Shown piece by piece: positions 38,076 through 50,558 of a stretch of DNA of 64,000 nucleotides. The stretch is from Chaenocephalus aceratus (lineage: Eukaryota > Chordata > Actinopteri > Perciformes > Channichthyidae), in contig CM043788.1 of the NCBI GenBank assembly GCA_023974075.1, positions 26,037,480 through 26,101,479 of the forward strand, read 5' to 3'. Position numbers and translations under genes: made by a program. Below the pieces are notes generated by a model, which was given only the letters and a program-made list of their open reading frames with translations, was not told where the DNA came from and did no database searches. Numbering within the stretch: the stretch's first letter is position 1; each line of letters starts with the position of its first letter.

Positions 38076-38083
38076 GTGTAGAT

Positions 38084-40725
38084 GATATGACTAGGAATCA
38101 ACCGATATAGCTTAAAATAAATCCCGAATTCAGTACATAAGGATGCTAATTTCAGGATCTATTTCTGTCTGCTGGGCTGTGGTAAATCATGAATTGAAAG
38201 CAGAGTTAAGATTTTTAGTTTTTTTAAGTGAAATCAACTATTTGTTATGTTTGGATATGTTAAGAATGAAAGATAACATATTTAACCCTATATGACCCTA
38301 ACCCTTTTGAAAGGTTGCAAAAATAAACAATGTTTTCTAAAATGTTTTAAGTATTAGTAAATATCACTGATGCCAAGAATAAGTTCATTTTATGCAAAAA
38401 ATAAAAACCTCCTTGTTAGATCAATCAAATGTTTACGCTGTATTTCAATTTGTTTTAAACTTGCTACATTTTAAGAAATAAATTATATACATAATAACAC
38501 AATAAGGCTTGTTTAGGATTACTGTCCATCAGTTGTGATATTTAAGTTCTTTATTGAATTAAAAAAACCCAATATATTTTTAAGTGATTTAAAAGTGGAT
38601 CGATTAAGAATCTTATCAATTTTTGCCCCACCATTGATAGATAAGACAAAGTGATTTTGAAGTTACGATTCAGAGGTTAATTCAGAGTCTGAACTTGAAT
38701 AAACTCAAATCAATTTAGGGAGTGAAAGGTAAAGGGCATGTTTCAGTACTGAAGCTGCTTTTTCACGTCATCAAATGTTTGTCATGGGTTTGCTGGGGAG
38801 AGAAAAAAGGCCCATTGTCTGATGAGAAGGTAACTGTGGGAAATCATGATTTTGTTGACGTCGGGAACTGTGTGTGTCTCAAAGGCACTCGTTGTTCTCT
38901 AAATGAAAGAGCAGCTCTTGTTCCTGCCTCAGGTGTTCAGCACTGCGTTCAGCAGGCCTGGTATCAGTCTAAAAGCGGGGAGAAAAGATCCTATAGCTGG
39001 TCTTCTTGGCTCTGACCTGAGGTTTTGGCCGAGACACACAGCAGCATGTGTCTCTTTTACGTCAGAACAGACCTAGCAAATTCAATTTAGTAACAACAAT
39101 GCTTGGATTTGTAATTAATTTCTTAAATGTTTACATGTTTTCTCTAGAACTGTATCGTGAGGGATTAAAGTCATTTCTGAACAAAACAGAACCTAAAGTT
39201 TAGATGTCAACATGTCATTTTCAGATTTTAAAATAGAAATGACTGTGCGAGAAGAGCTGTGTTGGCGGGTAGTGACGTATGAAATAGATTTTCCATGAAC
39301 ACAACCATGACCCATAGGTCAGTTCGAAAAAATGTGATAAAGCTGCATGGAAGGAAATCCCCCTGCTGCCTAAAGCCCTCCGTTTTCAGTCTTGCCCGAA
39401 GCACATTGTAAAAATAATGTTAGGGTGAGGAAAATACAAGTCACAAATGTAAAGTGTTGTTTGTCAGCAACTGTTTGATTGAGATAATGTAGAAAATGAT
39501 TTATTCAGCTTAACAGCGCTTCCTTTTTGTAAAATCACAATGATCTGAGTAATCTGCATGTAATTGTTGCACTTAAAGGCAACCGTTTCATCTGAAGATG
39601 TCCTTAATACTGATAAATAACATTATTTCCCACAGCTATGTCAAAAATGCTTTCTCCATGACGCTGAGGAGATCCTTTTAATGTGGCTGCAAGCTTTGTG
39701 CAAGACTACTTTGTTTATTTTACTGTGGTTTTTAAGGATAAATCTTCTCATTGTAAGTTTGATATACATAATTCTTAGTAAACCTTTGAAAACCCAGAGG
39801 TATATTGTTATAAGAATATGATGTAGTACTGGTTAAGTGCATACAGGGTACCTCAGACATACACACCTTTGCTTCCGCTCATTATTCCTCATTCATCCAG
39901 TTATTGCTCGAGCACGCTCAACCAACACATTTCTTATTAAACTCTGATGAGAAAAGTTCCCCTGCTAATAAAACTCACTGCCAGTTTTTAGAGTAAAGCA
40001 ATTAAAGTTGAGCGAAACCAAATTTCACTAGGTGTGTCAAAGATTAAAATCAACTCATTATTTTATGACTGGCAATCTCCCTGGCAAGTAAAGAGCAATA
40101 TATGAGACTGGCTCACAGAGGAAAGGCTTCTAACGTTCACATCAGCATTCAAGCGGTAACCTGTAGTACCAACAAACATCTTTATGCCGTCTTAAATATT
40201 TATGTTTGCATATTTATCAGATTATATAATTATCAATTCATTATTGTCATTTTCTAAAAGTAATTTAGGATGAAACTGAATGCTGCGTAACTTGTATTGT
40301 AGAGCAAAAATCTTAACATTTTCGTTAAGGTTGTATTCTCTTTTGGGCATTTTTGCTTTTATTAGACCGAGGACAGGAGGGATGTGACTGGAAGGTAGAA
40401 GGACCAGATCGAGGTCAAGGATGTCATGGTATATGGTCAGTCAGTGTACAAGAAATAGGGCAAACTTAATTATGGTGCACTTTTACTGCCATTAAGTGCT
40501 GCAAAATATCTTTATAAACACAACGTATGTATTAGATATAAGAACAAAACTGCAATTTTCAAATTCTGAAATGACCACTCCCTAATCAGATTTAGTGCTG
40601 TTCGATTTTCGTCTGCTTTCGCATTTTTTTACATTGTAATTGTTTATCACAATGATTGGTTGATAAATTATTTCATTGTGATATTATCCCATATAAATCC
40701 ATATTTAATTATTGCCCTGCCGTAG
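38084..40725. other. Non-coding stretch between the two hAT MITE copies
   Basis: Intronic sequence if the pde4 model is right. No coding exon, TIR pair or RNA gene recognised. Confidence 0.4.
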
Positions 40726-41021
40726 TGTTAGGCCAGTGTTTCTCAAACTTTTTCATACCAAGGACCACTTAACCAATAAAAAAACACTCGCGGACCACCT
40801 AACTCCACAAATATCCAAAAACACATCGTTTTTTACAAATCGCCCGAAAATGGTACAAACAAGTGGCAACATGTATGATGAAGGTGTTTATCTGGGCTAT
40901 ATCATGCAATCGAAAGTGAAACTTAAGCTCGCTCCATTGCGGAGATATTCCCGCGAGAGTGCGGAAAACTTAAATAAATTAATTTATTTCAAATGTGAAA
41001 TGTTACCAATATACTCACGGA

Positions 41022-41036
41022 CCACTAGGGGGCGCT
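41022..41036 (+). promoter_or_regulatory. CTCF-like motif, first of a tandem pair
   Basis: CCACTAGGGGGCGCT, preceded by CGGA and followed by CACGG. It is the same core as in the other MITE copy, on the opposite genomic strand. Confidence 0.6.
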
Positions 41037-41042
41037 CACGGA

Positions 41043-41057
41043 CCACTAGGGGGCGCT
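41043..41057 (+). promoter_or_regulatory. CTCF-like motif, second of a tandem pair
   Basis: An identical CCACTAGGGGGCGCT core 21 bp after the first, created by a local tandem duplication inside this MITE copy. The copy at 37717-38075 has one. Confidence 0.6.
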
Positions 41058-41454
41058 CACGGACCACCAGTGGTCCGCGGACCACACTTTGAGAAGCACT
41101 GTGTTAGGCTGTTATATTCCACTCATAGTTTGTCTATTCATCCTAGTGTTACCCTCAGTCTGTTGTTATTAGTATGAGGTACTTCACATGAATGCACCGA
41201 CCACATGACAAACAAGTTATACCACATTTAGAATATAATCACGTATTTCTATAAAGCATCCTCTTTTTAGTTTGCAGTTTCACATAATGCTCAGGGAAGT
41301 GGTTGTGGCTGCTTTGACTGTCGCCTCATAACAAGTGTCCCTCTAAAACTGAACATTTGTAATTCTTGTTGTTAACCCACTTTAGTATTGTGATATAAAA
41401 TATTATGATACTTTATCGATTTAAAAATGCAAAGATTTTACACACACTCTTAAA

Positions 41455-41610
41455 CTTCAAGGCTTTATTGTCATTTGCACATTAGCTACAGGGTAGATAT
41501 TATGGCAATGAAAAACTTAGATCATAGGCTCCTCCAACATTGCAACATATATACTGTATAGGACAGAACAAATAAAACAGATACAATATTGCAAATAAAT
41601 ACAAATACAA
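41455..41610 (-). repeat. LINE 3'-end fragment, L2/Rex1-like
   Basis: The complement ends CAAATGACAATAAAGCCTTG, the same kind of terminus as LINE B at 8950 (ATGACAATAAAAGGCTTT). The region upstream is a 3' UTR-like sequence; no reverse transcriptase is present. The CA tract follows within 60 bp. Confidence 0.65.
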
Positions 41611-41665
41611 TAGAAATAGTGCAAGAAGAGTCTATATACAAGTACATTGAATATGATATATTAGA

Positions 41666-41810
<145 letters not shown>

Positions 41811-41819
41811 CTCTCGCCC

Positions 41820-42867
41820 AGATCCAACACTAACAATATCCTCCTGTAATAATGCGGCTGCAGGGCATCAGAAGGAGGTGTCGGTCAGGTGGCCCGTTGG
41901 TCTCACATGTCAAGGCCCGCTCTGCCAGACACAAAAACAGCCGCTAGCCACGCTGTACAGTCAGATCTTCCTTTAAGAAGTTGGGACACACACAAGTGTT
42001 GCCTTATAACTGTTGGAGCACTTTCAGTGTCTCAAAGCTCAGAAAGAGTCAACACTCAATGGTTTGTCTTAAAAATCTGGATAAAAGATCAGCCTTTAAC
42101 TTGACAGCGAAACTTTAACGTTGAGCCCTTTCACATTTATCTTGGATATCCTGCTCAACACGGACTCTGGGGGAGAGTTGGGCTGTCCTCAGGGGACTCT
42201 ACATGCTCTCTCACTGCCGGAGGAAGAAGTCAACCCTCGCTCACTCTACCCTGCAGTATCATTTCAACCCTTCCCCTTTCCTGCGAGCGGAATGAGTGAC
42301 TGACAGAAATAACAGAGCTGCTTTGAAAGTTTAAGACTTCTCTTCGGATCTTCTGTACAATTCGGAGCTATGCTACTAAACACCCTTTCAGAAATGCAGT
42401 GAATGTCACGTGTGGCGTTAGATTGCGTATTTAGAACAACAACAAATCAGTGGGAGAGGAGAAACAACTGAGGAAAGTCTTCAGATACAACAGCTCCCTC
42501 TCTGCTTCTTCCTTCTGGAGAGACCAATTGGACATCACACTTCTGCCTTGTTGAGGCTTGCCTGGGACCTTAGTGGTACAACCCTGCAACATTCCTCAAA
42601 ATGTTTCCTGAATCCAGAGGCTCTGAGGAGTAATGCAGATCTGGCCTCTATCGGACTGGGTTTTCTTTTCATTTCTCACCTGGAACCTTCCTGTGATCGC
42701 AGTACAAAACCTCATGGAGTAAATCCAGAACCACCTGCCTGTTCATGGGAGAAAAAAAACCGACTGAGTTGTGAAGTTTCAGAATCCACAGGAGGCTCGG
42801 TTCAGATGTTCAGGTTATTTTCTTTACAGCCCAGAGTGTCTCTTATGAGTCAGGAGCTCACGGGACA
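41820..42867 (+). promoter_or_regulatory. Candidate promoter and 5' UTR of exon 1b
   Basis: This is free of recognisable transposons and richer in GC than its surroundings, as expected for a leader or promoter. An upstream open frame (42548-42871, 107 codons) overlaps the exon 1b start as ATGA, so its stop and the coding ATG share bases. No TATA box could be placed with confidence; the region is assigned by position only. Confidence 0.35.
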
Positions 42868-42944
42868 ATGAACAAAGACCTGGCACTGGCAAGGAAAGGG
42901 GCGCCGACTGTTGTCGGGCACGGTCGGAGACACTCGTGCTTGGG
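42868..42944 (+). CDS. pde4: PDE4 alternative first exon (exon 1b), PDE4D3-like
   Basis: 25 codons plus two bases: MNKDLALARKGAPTVVGHG, then RRHSCL and a split glycine-type codon before donor GTATGT. PDE4D3 has a comparably short N-terminus ending RRHSW-I-C before FDVDNG, and the serine of RRHS is a PKA target in that isoform. Here the equivalent is Ser23. Donor phase (2) equals that of the exons at 34452 and 52603, as required for splicing to one common acceptor. A at -3 supports the start. The family resemblance is in the last nine residues only, so the call rests on motif plus phase plus position. Confidence 0.65.
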
Positions 42945-44845
42945 GTATGTTCATAAACGTTGCATCCTGTATCTCTTTCATCAGCGCTCATATTCATGAG
43001 AGGGAGTGTGCATGCATGCTGCAGAGTACATCTGCTATGTTAGCTACAAATAGCTACAATTGACAAGGAGAACTGGCGTATTTTAGCTAATGGTAAGACA
43101 TACGCTTGTTCAAGTGAGTGAGATGATTAAATGTGGACACACCTAGCGTAGGTTGCAACCCGTGCATACACTGCAATTCCCTAATAATAAGTAATTATAG
43201 AAACTATAAACAAAATGTTGGTTCATGTGAAAAAAACGTAATCAGATTTTGGTGTCAGTCTGCAGAATCTAAGAACAGGTGATCTGATCTAAAGTTGCCC
43301 CGGAACACGCAGAGAGAGTTTTACTTTGGTTTTCCTTTTTGCTCCTGCACAACTTTCTGAGACATTTCATTGATGCTAGTGTTGTGTCATATGGATGGAT
43401 GGTAGAGATGTTAATGACTTACACACATTCACGTCATCAGACGGTTTTCTAATTGCAGTGTTGGTCTGATGAGGTTCAAAATACTTTTTACAATTTGGGT
43501 TTAATTACCTTGAATGACGCACAAGCTGTTCAAGCTGGTTTGGTTTCCCAGTTGTTATTGCCTACTGGATTTTGACTTTATGCTTTTTACCAGACAAAAC
43601 TGTATGTATTTTAACATTGCAGTACATCATGCATTGTAGCAAGTTGGTGTGAAATGGGTTCATCATTTTGGTAAGGAACTGAATTGTCTTCATCGTGGTG
43701 AAGAAACATAACAGTGAAAGAGGATCTGATGAGAAATGTTCAACAGGACCTTTAGTTATAATTATTTTCTAGATATTGCTATGGTAAGTCTGCACAGTAG
43801 AAAGAGTGTGCTCATAAAGTGAGAAGTGTGTCTCTCAGCAGCCTGAGCTTCGGCACCAGTGTGTGACTTGGTGGTTTTTGAGCTGCAGTTTTCTTTTGTT
43901 TTTTTCATGCTGGCATTTTACCCAACGTCTTTGAGAGGAAGTGAGTTTTGTTTGTGGCAAGTTTCATTCAACAGACTTCCTGTTTTTGCTAAAAGTCTCC
44001 CAGAGACATTTTTCAGCACGATGACCCTGAGAAAAAGCTGCTGTCTGAACACAGAGTACTGAAGCCAGTGTTTGTGTTCAAGCTGTTTAAAAGCACATGC
44101 ACATAAGCACATGCACGTTTTTACAAGTGCTGTTCCTCAATTTGTGAATAATGCATTTTTCTCTGACAATGTGTGTACATGAGTGTGTGTTGTACATGGT
44201 CGTGAGTGTGTGAGCAGAGGGAGCGTGTTGGTGGACGGATAGCCCCGCCTGTTGTTGCTGACTCATGTTACACTGAAGACAAACGCACCCGGCCTTCTGT
44301 GTGTTTATGGCAACCATTAAGCACATACATGTTCCCATTGCATGCATGTTTGAATGTTTTTCAATCTGTTCCAGGGTGTTTTCTTTGTGTCCTTGTGTGT
44401 GTACACACTTTGTGTCCTCAGTACTGATTACACACTAAACTGGGATTGATGGGCAGCATCTAGCTCTACACTGTGTTGCTGGGTCACTGGTTGCCCCCCC
44501 CCCCCCCACAGCACTGCCACAAACACAGGCCACACCTTCACCGTCACACACAGCAGGAACCGTCGAGTTAAAGTAGAGGGAGGAACCATAACTTGTTTGG
44601 CTCATTTCCTTGACACAGACTTTACTCTGTGTGGCTAGTAGCACCTGTGGTTGTTGATTTTATTAATTTTATTAATTTAATTAACCTTATGTCGTGAGTA
44701 AGTGAGAGCAACAGTAATGACCTGAACACAGGCCAAACTGTTTCGTTTTTCTTTAAGTGAGCAACATTTGGGTTTCAAGGTAGCATTCAAAAGATGCTGC
44801 AGTGTGTGAAATGTAATTACATCATAATCTAGCAAGTCCTGTGTG

Positions 44846-44877
<32 letters not shown>

Positions 44878-47800
44878 GTGGGGAACAATAACACAACAGA
44901 CCCCCACAATAGGACCCCGAGCTTGGAATAGTTCCCCAGCCCCGCCAGCCTGGCTGGCTGCCCATAACACGTGATTATGACATGTGTTTCTCGTTTGTTG
45001 TATACACACACAAAGACACACACACCCTGCAACAGTCACTCTTCCCAAAATCCATATTGATTGCTCCACCAGAGAATGGACTTTGAGGTCATGTTTCCAA
45101 ATGAATGTAGGTGTTTTACTAGCAGTGGAAAGATGAAGAAGTTGAGGGAGGTTTTTTTTGCCAGCTTTGCCTTGTGAGCAGAGTGTTTCTGTAAGGCCAG
45201 TGTGTTTTTGTTTTACTCCTGTGTGTGGATGTAATGTAGTTTCCTGGCACAGACTGACCTCTGCTGGATAGTCAGTGCATCTTCAGGAGACTGAATCAGC
45301 AGCACTCTGACTTTTTATATTGGCTCAACATTATCTGATGTTTGAGATAAAGCAGTTTACATAGGTGTGAACTCAGTGTGTGGGTGCTTGGTTAACGCTA
45401 TCTCAACAAATAAAGATTGGCGTCAAAAAACAACCAACTGATGAGACACCACCCCTCTGAAGTGACATGGCCTGTTCTACTGCAGGTTGTGTGTTTTGTG
45501 GGAGGCGCAGGAGAAGCAGCATGACTGGAACCCTGCAGCAAGATATAAATATTATTAACAACTAAGAAACAACCACAAGTCACATTGCCATAAATCAGAC
45601 AGTATTAGACCAGTGTACGAAGAATCAGCACAAACCTTAGAATAGCCAGATTCAGTTTGATCATTTCTGTTAACACTTTATTATTAATGTGACTCTGATA
45701 ATCTCCTCCTGTAACAATCAGCTGAAACTAACTTGGAAGTCACTGGCACAATCCCAATGTCCACACTCAAAGACTTACAAATTCGGGACGCTTTATGGTT
45801 ACCACCCTTTAAAATTGTCAAGTGCATGAGGGCATTTTAAACCCTTTATGCACACTTTCCACAAATTCACATTTCTCCAGATTTTGCCCAAGAGAATTGG
45901 CCACAATTCAAAGCTTGAGGAGTTTATAACAAGCACATGGCATTGTGAATGCAAGGATAGCTGTGTTACATTCACAGCTAGTTAATTCAACAATCATTTC
46001 TGTTTGCTTTATGATGCTGTTTTGTGCAAGCAATTTGATTATTTACCAATTACCATCTTACGTTAAATCCTCAGGGTTCAGGGCTTAAGGCCTTAGGGGA
46101 GACTTTGACATTAAGCCCCTACACATATCAATGTGTTATCTTCAATATGTCTCCACTAGATGGTGCACGTCTTTCTCTGCTTGGATTTTACACATTCACT
46201 GAAATACAATCAAACTACTGAACCTGTGAAGTGAGTTTTGCCAGGTCTTAAAGACAGCCATCATCTGTCCAGTGTCTTCCAGGATACATTATTGTCTTTA
46301 AATGTATAATTAAATAGCTTTGAAACGTGTATAGATTCACTGTAATCAAGAAAGACTGTAGACTTAGGATACATCACATTTTCACTTACAAGAAACTCTG
46401 AGTGTTATTAAACACTTCTCCATTGTCCTGAAAAAGGGTCAAAGGCAGTGCTATCTGTCAAGTTTCTATTGGTGAAACAGTATTTTCCAGATAAGCGAGG
46501 TTATATGTGAATATGTTGTTAATTAGTCAGGGGAAACAAATCAAAGTCTGACAGAGGGCATAGTCAGTCTTTCAGAAGGATGTGTGAACTTATCTGCCTA
46601 CAGTACACTCAGAGCTTCCTGTTTTCAAAAAGAAGGTCTGTTATGCCTTAATGCCTGAAGTGTTTGCCTCACTGCATTGTTTATGCTCACTGAAAAGCTG
46701 CGACAGAATGCTTAATTTATCAGCACTGAATCTGCCTGTAAAGTTTGTGCAATGCCGTATCTAAAGCATACAAACACTTATGCTAACCAGCCCTGGGCTG
46801 TCAAATAGTGAGCATCTCTTTAAAGTGAATTAATGAAAAACAAAATGTTCCTGTCAGTGTCTCTGCAGCTGTGAACTTTCATTAATCATAAGAAGACTGA
46901 GATTTAAATAAAAGGTTTATATCACGTTGGTACTGTTTGTCTAGTACACACTCACAAACATCAACGTGAACGCACATGGAAGACACTCCCCCCTGGCGGC
47001 TTATTCTCATTACAGACGTTATGTTGTCATAGGAGCCAGCAGCCAGCTGGACTGCAGAAGTCATTTGGCCGGTGGATTTGGTTACACAGCGGCCTCACAA
47101 ACACCTCATTCTCAGCAAACCTCCACCCCGGCATCTGTTTTCAGCTCCAACATGTTCCTCCAGCACATTGCATAAGGAGGGAGGAGAGCACTTGTGGGAG
47201 GGGTGCAAACATGGTAAATCCCTAAATGTCATATTGGAACTTACTGGATGAAATACATAATAGTGAAAGAAAACGTTTTTTTTCAAGAGATTATTGTCAG
47301 TCCGTGCCTTTTCTGTCTGTCTGTGTTCAGTCCTCTGAATAATGTAGCCATTATTCCTTTGCGTGATTTTAAACTCAAGTCAGCACTTGATCCAGGAAAG
47401 TTTACAAGAAGCAATTCTGAAAGTGAGACTTGCATACATCACATTTACATAGTGGAAGTGTTTGAGAAGGCATTTACTTCTGTAAGGATCTCCCAAAGTC
47501 AAAGTGTATTAGTATCAACTCTGAAAAACAGTAACTTTGAGTAACAGTTTAGTTAGTAAAAAGTCACTTCATGTGATATTGTAGGGGCCCTGCTGATTCT
47601 GTCCTGGTTGTAGAAGAAGGACCGCTCTTTATTCCTGCAATATGCTTGGACAGAATAGAAGCCTAAATCTGTTTTGTGAATTTCTGGAGAAGCTTGTTAT
47701 TGTGTCCTCAGTGTGTGTTGTTTGGGCTGCTGCAGGATTATTTCTAGTTCTGGTCGCTTCATTTAATTGTGACTGACAGCATGTTAAATGTGAGGTAGTT

Positions 47801-48128
47801 TAGGTGAGGGTTCAGCATCTTTGAGGCCAACAAATTGTGGATTTTCCCTCTTTATGTTAAGAGAAACTGGCTTCCCATTAAGTGATTATGTTCAAGTGAC
47901 TCAGGATTTTGTTCATGAGAGAGGTTAATGCATCGCGTTGGTGCAGCATTGACTGTCTGAGCTAACTCGCAAAAATGTGATTTGAGTCAGACGGACCTGT
48001 TCCAGAGAAAGTGAGTAATGGGTCAGTGTGAATGAGGACAGTCACACAAAACATATCTCAGGATGAAAGTTTTATTAAACCGACAAGTATGGAAAGCCAA
48101 TGAGCCCCTCCCATTAGATATTTCTATA
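42945..48128. other. Non-coding stretch, presumed pde4 intron
   Basis: No transposon ends recognised over 5 kb, unusually clean for this window. Short low-complexity pieces occur: a C-run at 44494-44507 and (GT)n at about 44838-44876. The short open frames have no recognisable content. Confidence 0.4.
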
Positions 48129-48130
48129 TA

Positions 48131-48891
48131 CACTGAACAAAAATATAAATGCAACACTTTTGTTTTTGCTCCCATTTTTCATGAGATGAACTCAAAAATC
48201 TAAAACAGTTTCTATATACACAAAATAACCATTTCTCTCAAATATTGTTCACAAATCTGACAAAATCTGTGATAGTGAGCACTTCTCCTTTGCCGAGATA
48301 ATCCATCCCACCTCACAGGTGTGGCATATCAAGATGCTGATTAGACAGCATGATTATTGCACAGGTGTGCCTTAGGCTGGCCACAATAAAAGGCCACTCT
48401 GAAACGTGCATTTTTGCTTTATTGGGGGGGTCTGGGGGGGTCCGAAAAACCAGTCAGTATCTGGTGTGAGGGTTAGGGTAATGTTGTGAATCGAGTGGCC
48501 TGTGTTCGTCGTCCATAACATACGCCTGCCCACATTACCCTACCCCTACCCCCTCACACCAGATACTGACCTGGTTTTCGGACCCCCCCAGACCCCCCCA
48601 ATAAAGCAAAAATGCACGTTTCAGAGTGGCCTTTTATTGTGGCCAGCCTAAGGCACACCTGTGCAATAATCATGCTGTCTAATCAGCATCTTGATATGAC
48701 ACACCTGTGAGGTGGGATGGATTATCTCGGCAAAGGAGAAGTGCTCACTAGCACAGATTTTTTCAGATTTTTGAACAATATTTGAGAGAAATGGTTATTT
48801 TGTGTATATAGAAAATGTTTTAGATCTTTGAGTTCATCTCATGAAAAATGGGAGCAAAAACAGAAGTGTTGCGTTTATATTTTGTTCAGTG
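48131..48891. mobile_element. Tc1/mariner-type foldback element
   Basis: It is flanked by TA (48129-48130, 48892-48893). The ends CACTGAACAAAAATATAAA and the complement of TTTATATTTTGTTCAGTG begin inverted arms of roughly 370 bp each, so nearly the whole 761 bp is one imperfect palindrome. The centre is near 48511. Arm landmarks mirrored on both sides include GAGATAATCCATCCCACCTC and GCATGATTATTGCACAGGTG. There is no transposase. I recognise this terminus as a common fish mariner-type family. Confidence 0.88.
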
Positions 48892-49149
48892 TAGCTTTAC
48901 TAGCCAGCTGGTGTTTGTAAACTCCTTTTCAAACAGCAGTCTGTGTTTATGGATATCACCTCCATTCATAACTTTGAATGCAGACATTTAAACAGATCTG
49001 TATAAAAAGAAAATGTTAATTTGTTATTTACAATACACCTTGTAACTTTACTGTACAGATTAAAGGTAATTGTTTTATGTGTTGTGAAGTAATCAACATT
49101 ATCTATATAGGTTCATATTTGTTTACCATCTGTCTGAAACAAGAGCCCT

Positions 49150-50204
49150 GGGGCCTATGCTACGAAGCTGGTTCAACCTAACCTGGATATGTTTGAGTTA
49201 GCCGGTTGGCCTAATCCAAAACATACGCGCTCTCGCTAAACTGTACTACGACGCTGGTTATCAAGTGGATCGCTCAAGCCAGCCGTGTCCTATCTAGTTA
49301 GGTGCGCGTTCACATGAAAGGGGTGGTATCTGGAGCATTCGACCAATCACAGACATGGAGAAGCGCACTGACAAGCGCAGCGTCATACTTCCTGAATGAA
49401 AAGTGAACTTTAATACTAGTCAAAAATGAAGAAGTTAAACTTTAAACACCCATGAATTAAACACTTGATCCACCAGGATCAAAGCCACAGAGCTGCACCT
49501 GCAGGTGAATACAGCTGCAAAAGAAAAAGTGTTTGAAATGCCGTACATTAACAGGTTTATGATATCACTGCCACTGCCCGTCGAAAAACACGATCTGGAC
49601 TTTAATTATATTTGTCTCGAGTGTTTCGTCAACTTAATGTGTTGCTTAAAATAATACTTCTGCATACAGTATGTGACACTGTGAGTGTTGCACGGCCAGA
49701 TACGGCTCAGCTGACTCAGATAAGGAGATATATGATACATTATGAAGTGATATGCCGCGGACTGTACTTAATGTACTCTGATCCGGTTACTTATTTGTGG
49801 CAGATATTTAATTAAGCTTTCTTAACGCTAATGTTATAATAGTCAGATTGCTCTGAAGATGGAGGTGATATTCTATTCATGTTCACGTTCACACAGTCGG
49901 TGATTTTTGCCGGCCGTCTTGTCCTGCGACGGCAGTTTTTCTGTATTTCCTTTCTCCTGTAATATGACTTGATCGCTTTGAACTCCGCACACTGAGCTCT
50001 GATTGGTCAGCAGGCGGTGCTTTCACTGAGTTGAGCTCTTAGCCTGCAACCTAACCTGGTCCCGACCAGGTTAGCTGCTTAGCATATATTACCATGGAGA
50101 TCTAGCTTGCTAAAAAGAGAACCAAGCTTCGATGACCGGAAAGCCGGAGTTTTCCCTGAATTTAGCCGGCTAAGCGAAAAATCCTGCTTCGCAGTATACC
50201 CCCC
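49150..50204. mobile_element. PIF/Harbinger-like non-autonomous element
   Basis: Left end GGGGCCTATGCTACGAAGCT and the complement of the right end (GGGGGGTATACTGCGAAGCA) match at about three quarters of positions. Subterminal CCTAACCTGG is mirrored by CCAGGTTAG. The style (GGGCCTATACTACGAAGC) is that of fish Harbinger elements, recalled from memory. No duplication could be read and there is no transposase frame. Confidence 0.6.
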
Positions 50205-50357
50205 AGATATAGCTCTGCTCTGATTGGGTAACAGGCCGATTGTCCCCGCCCCTCAGCCTATCACGTACAGTGTGTTTTGAGCGCTAGCCAATAGAAGCGT
50301 GAGTGTTAAGTTGGGTTTCACTATGTTACGAAGTAAACAAAGGAGTCAAAATGAGGC

Positions 50358-50550
50358 AAAGGGAGGCTGTGGCTCAGTGGGCTGGTGCGCTGATCTTCGG
50401 ATCCGCGAGCAAGTTCGAGTCCCACTGCAGTCAGCATGTCGATGATGTCCCTGGGCAACGCACTTGCCCCAAATTGCTCCTGTGGGGATTGCCCCAGTAA
50501 TGAATGTAAGTAAGTCGCTTTGGGTAAAAGAGTGACATGTAACGTAATGT
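50358..50550 (+). mobile_element. tRNA-derived SINE, full length
   Basis: RNA polymerase III A box TGGCTCAGTGG at 50370-50380 and B box GTTCGAGTC at 50413-50421 are spaced as in a tRNA. A tRNA-unrelated body follows, then a tail AAGTCGCTTTGGGTAAAAGA with TAATG units. Flanking direct repeats AATGAGGC (50350-50357 and 50551-50558) mark the insertion. Two tail-only relatives lie at 4493-4543 and 37199-37255. Confidence 0.85.
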
Positions 50551-50558
50551 AATGAGGC

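Larger units (their letters stand above)
40734..41101 (-). mobile_element. Small hAT MITE, copy 2, inverted
   Basis: The same family as 37717-38075 in opposite orientation: it starts CAGTGTTTCTCAAACTTTTT and ends AAGTGTGGTCC-type text read in complement (ACTTTGAGAAGCACTG). A perfect 8-bp duplication TGTTAGGC flanks it (40726-40733 and 41102-41109). It is longer than copy 1 partly because a 21-bp unit containing the CTCF-like core is duplicated. Confidence 0.88.

Noticed and set aside
50370..50441. Possible functional tRNA gene
   Set aside because: A and B boxes are present, but the cloverleaf is not maintained and a SINE body and tail follow with flanking duplications.
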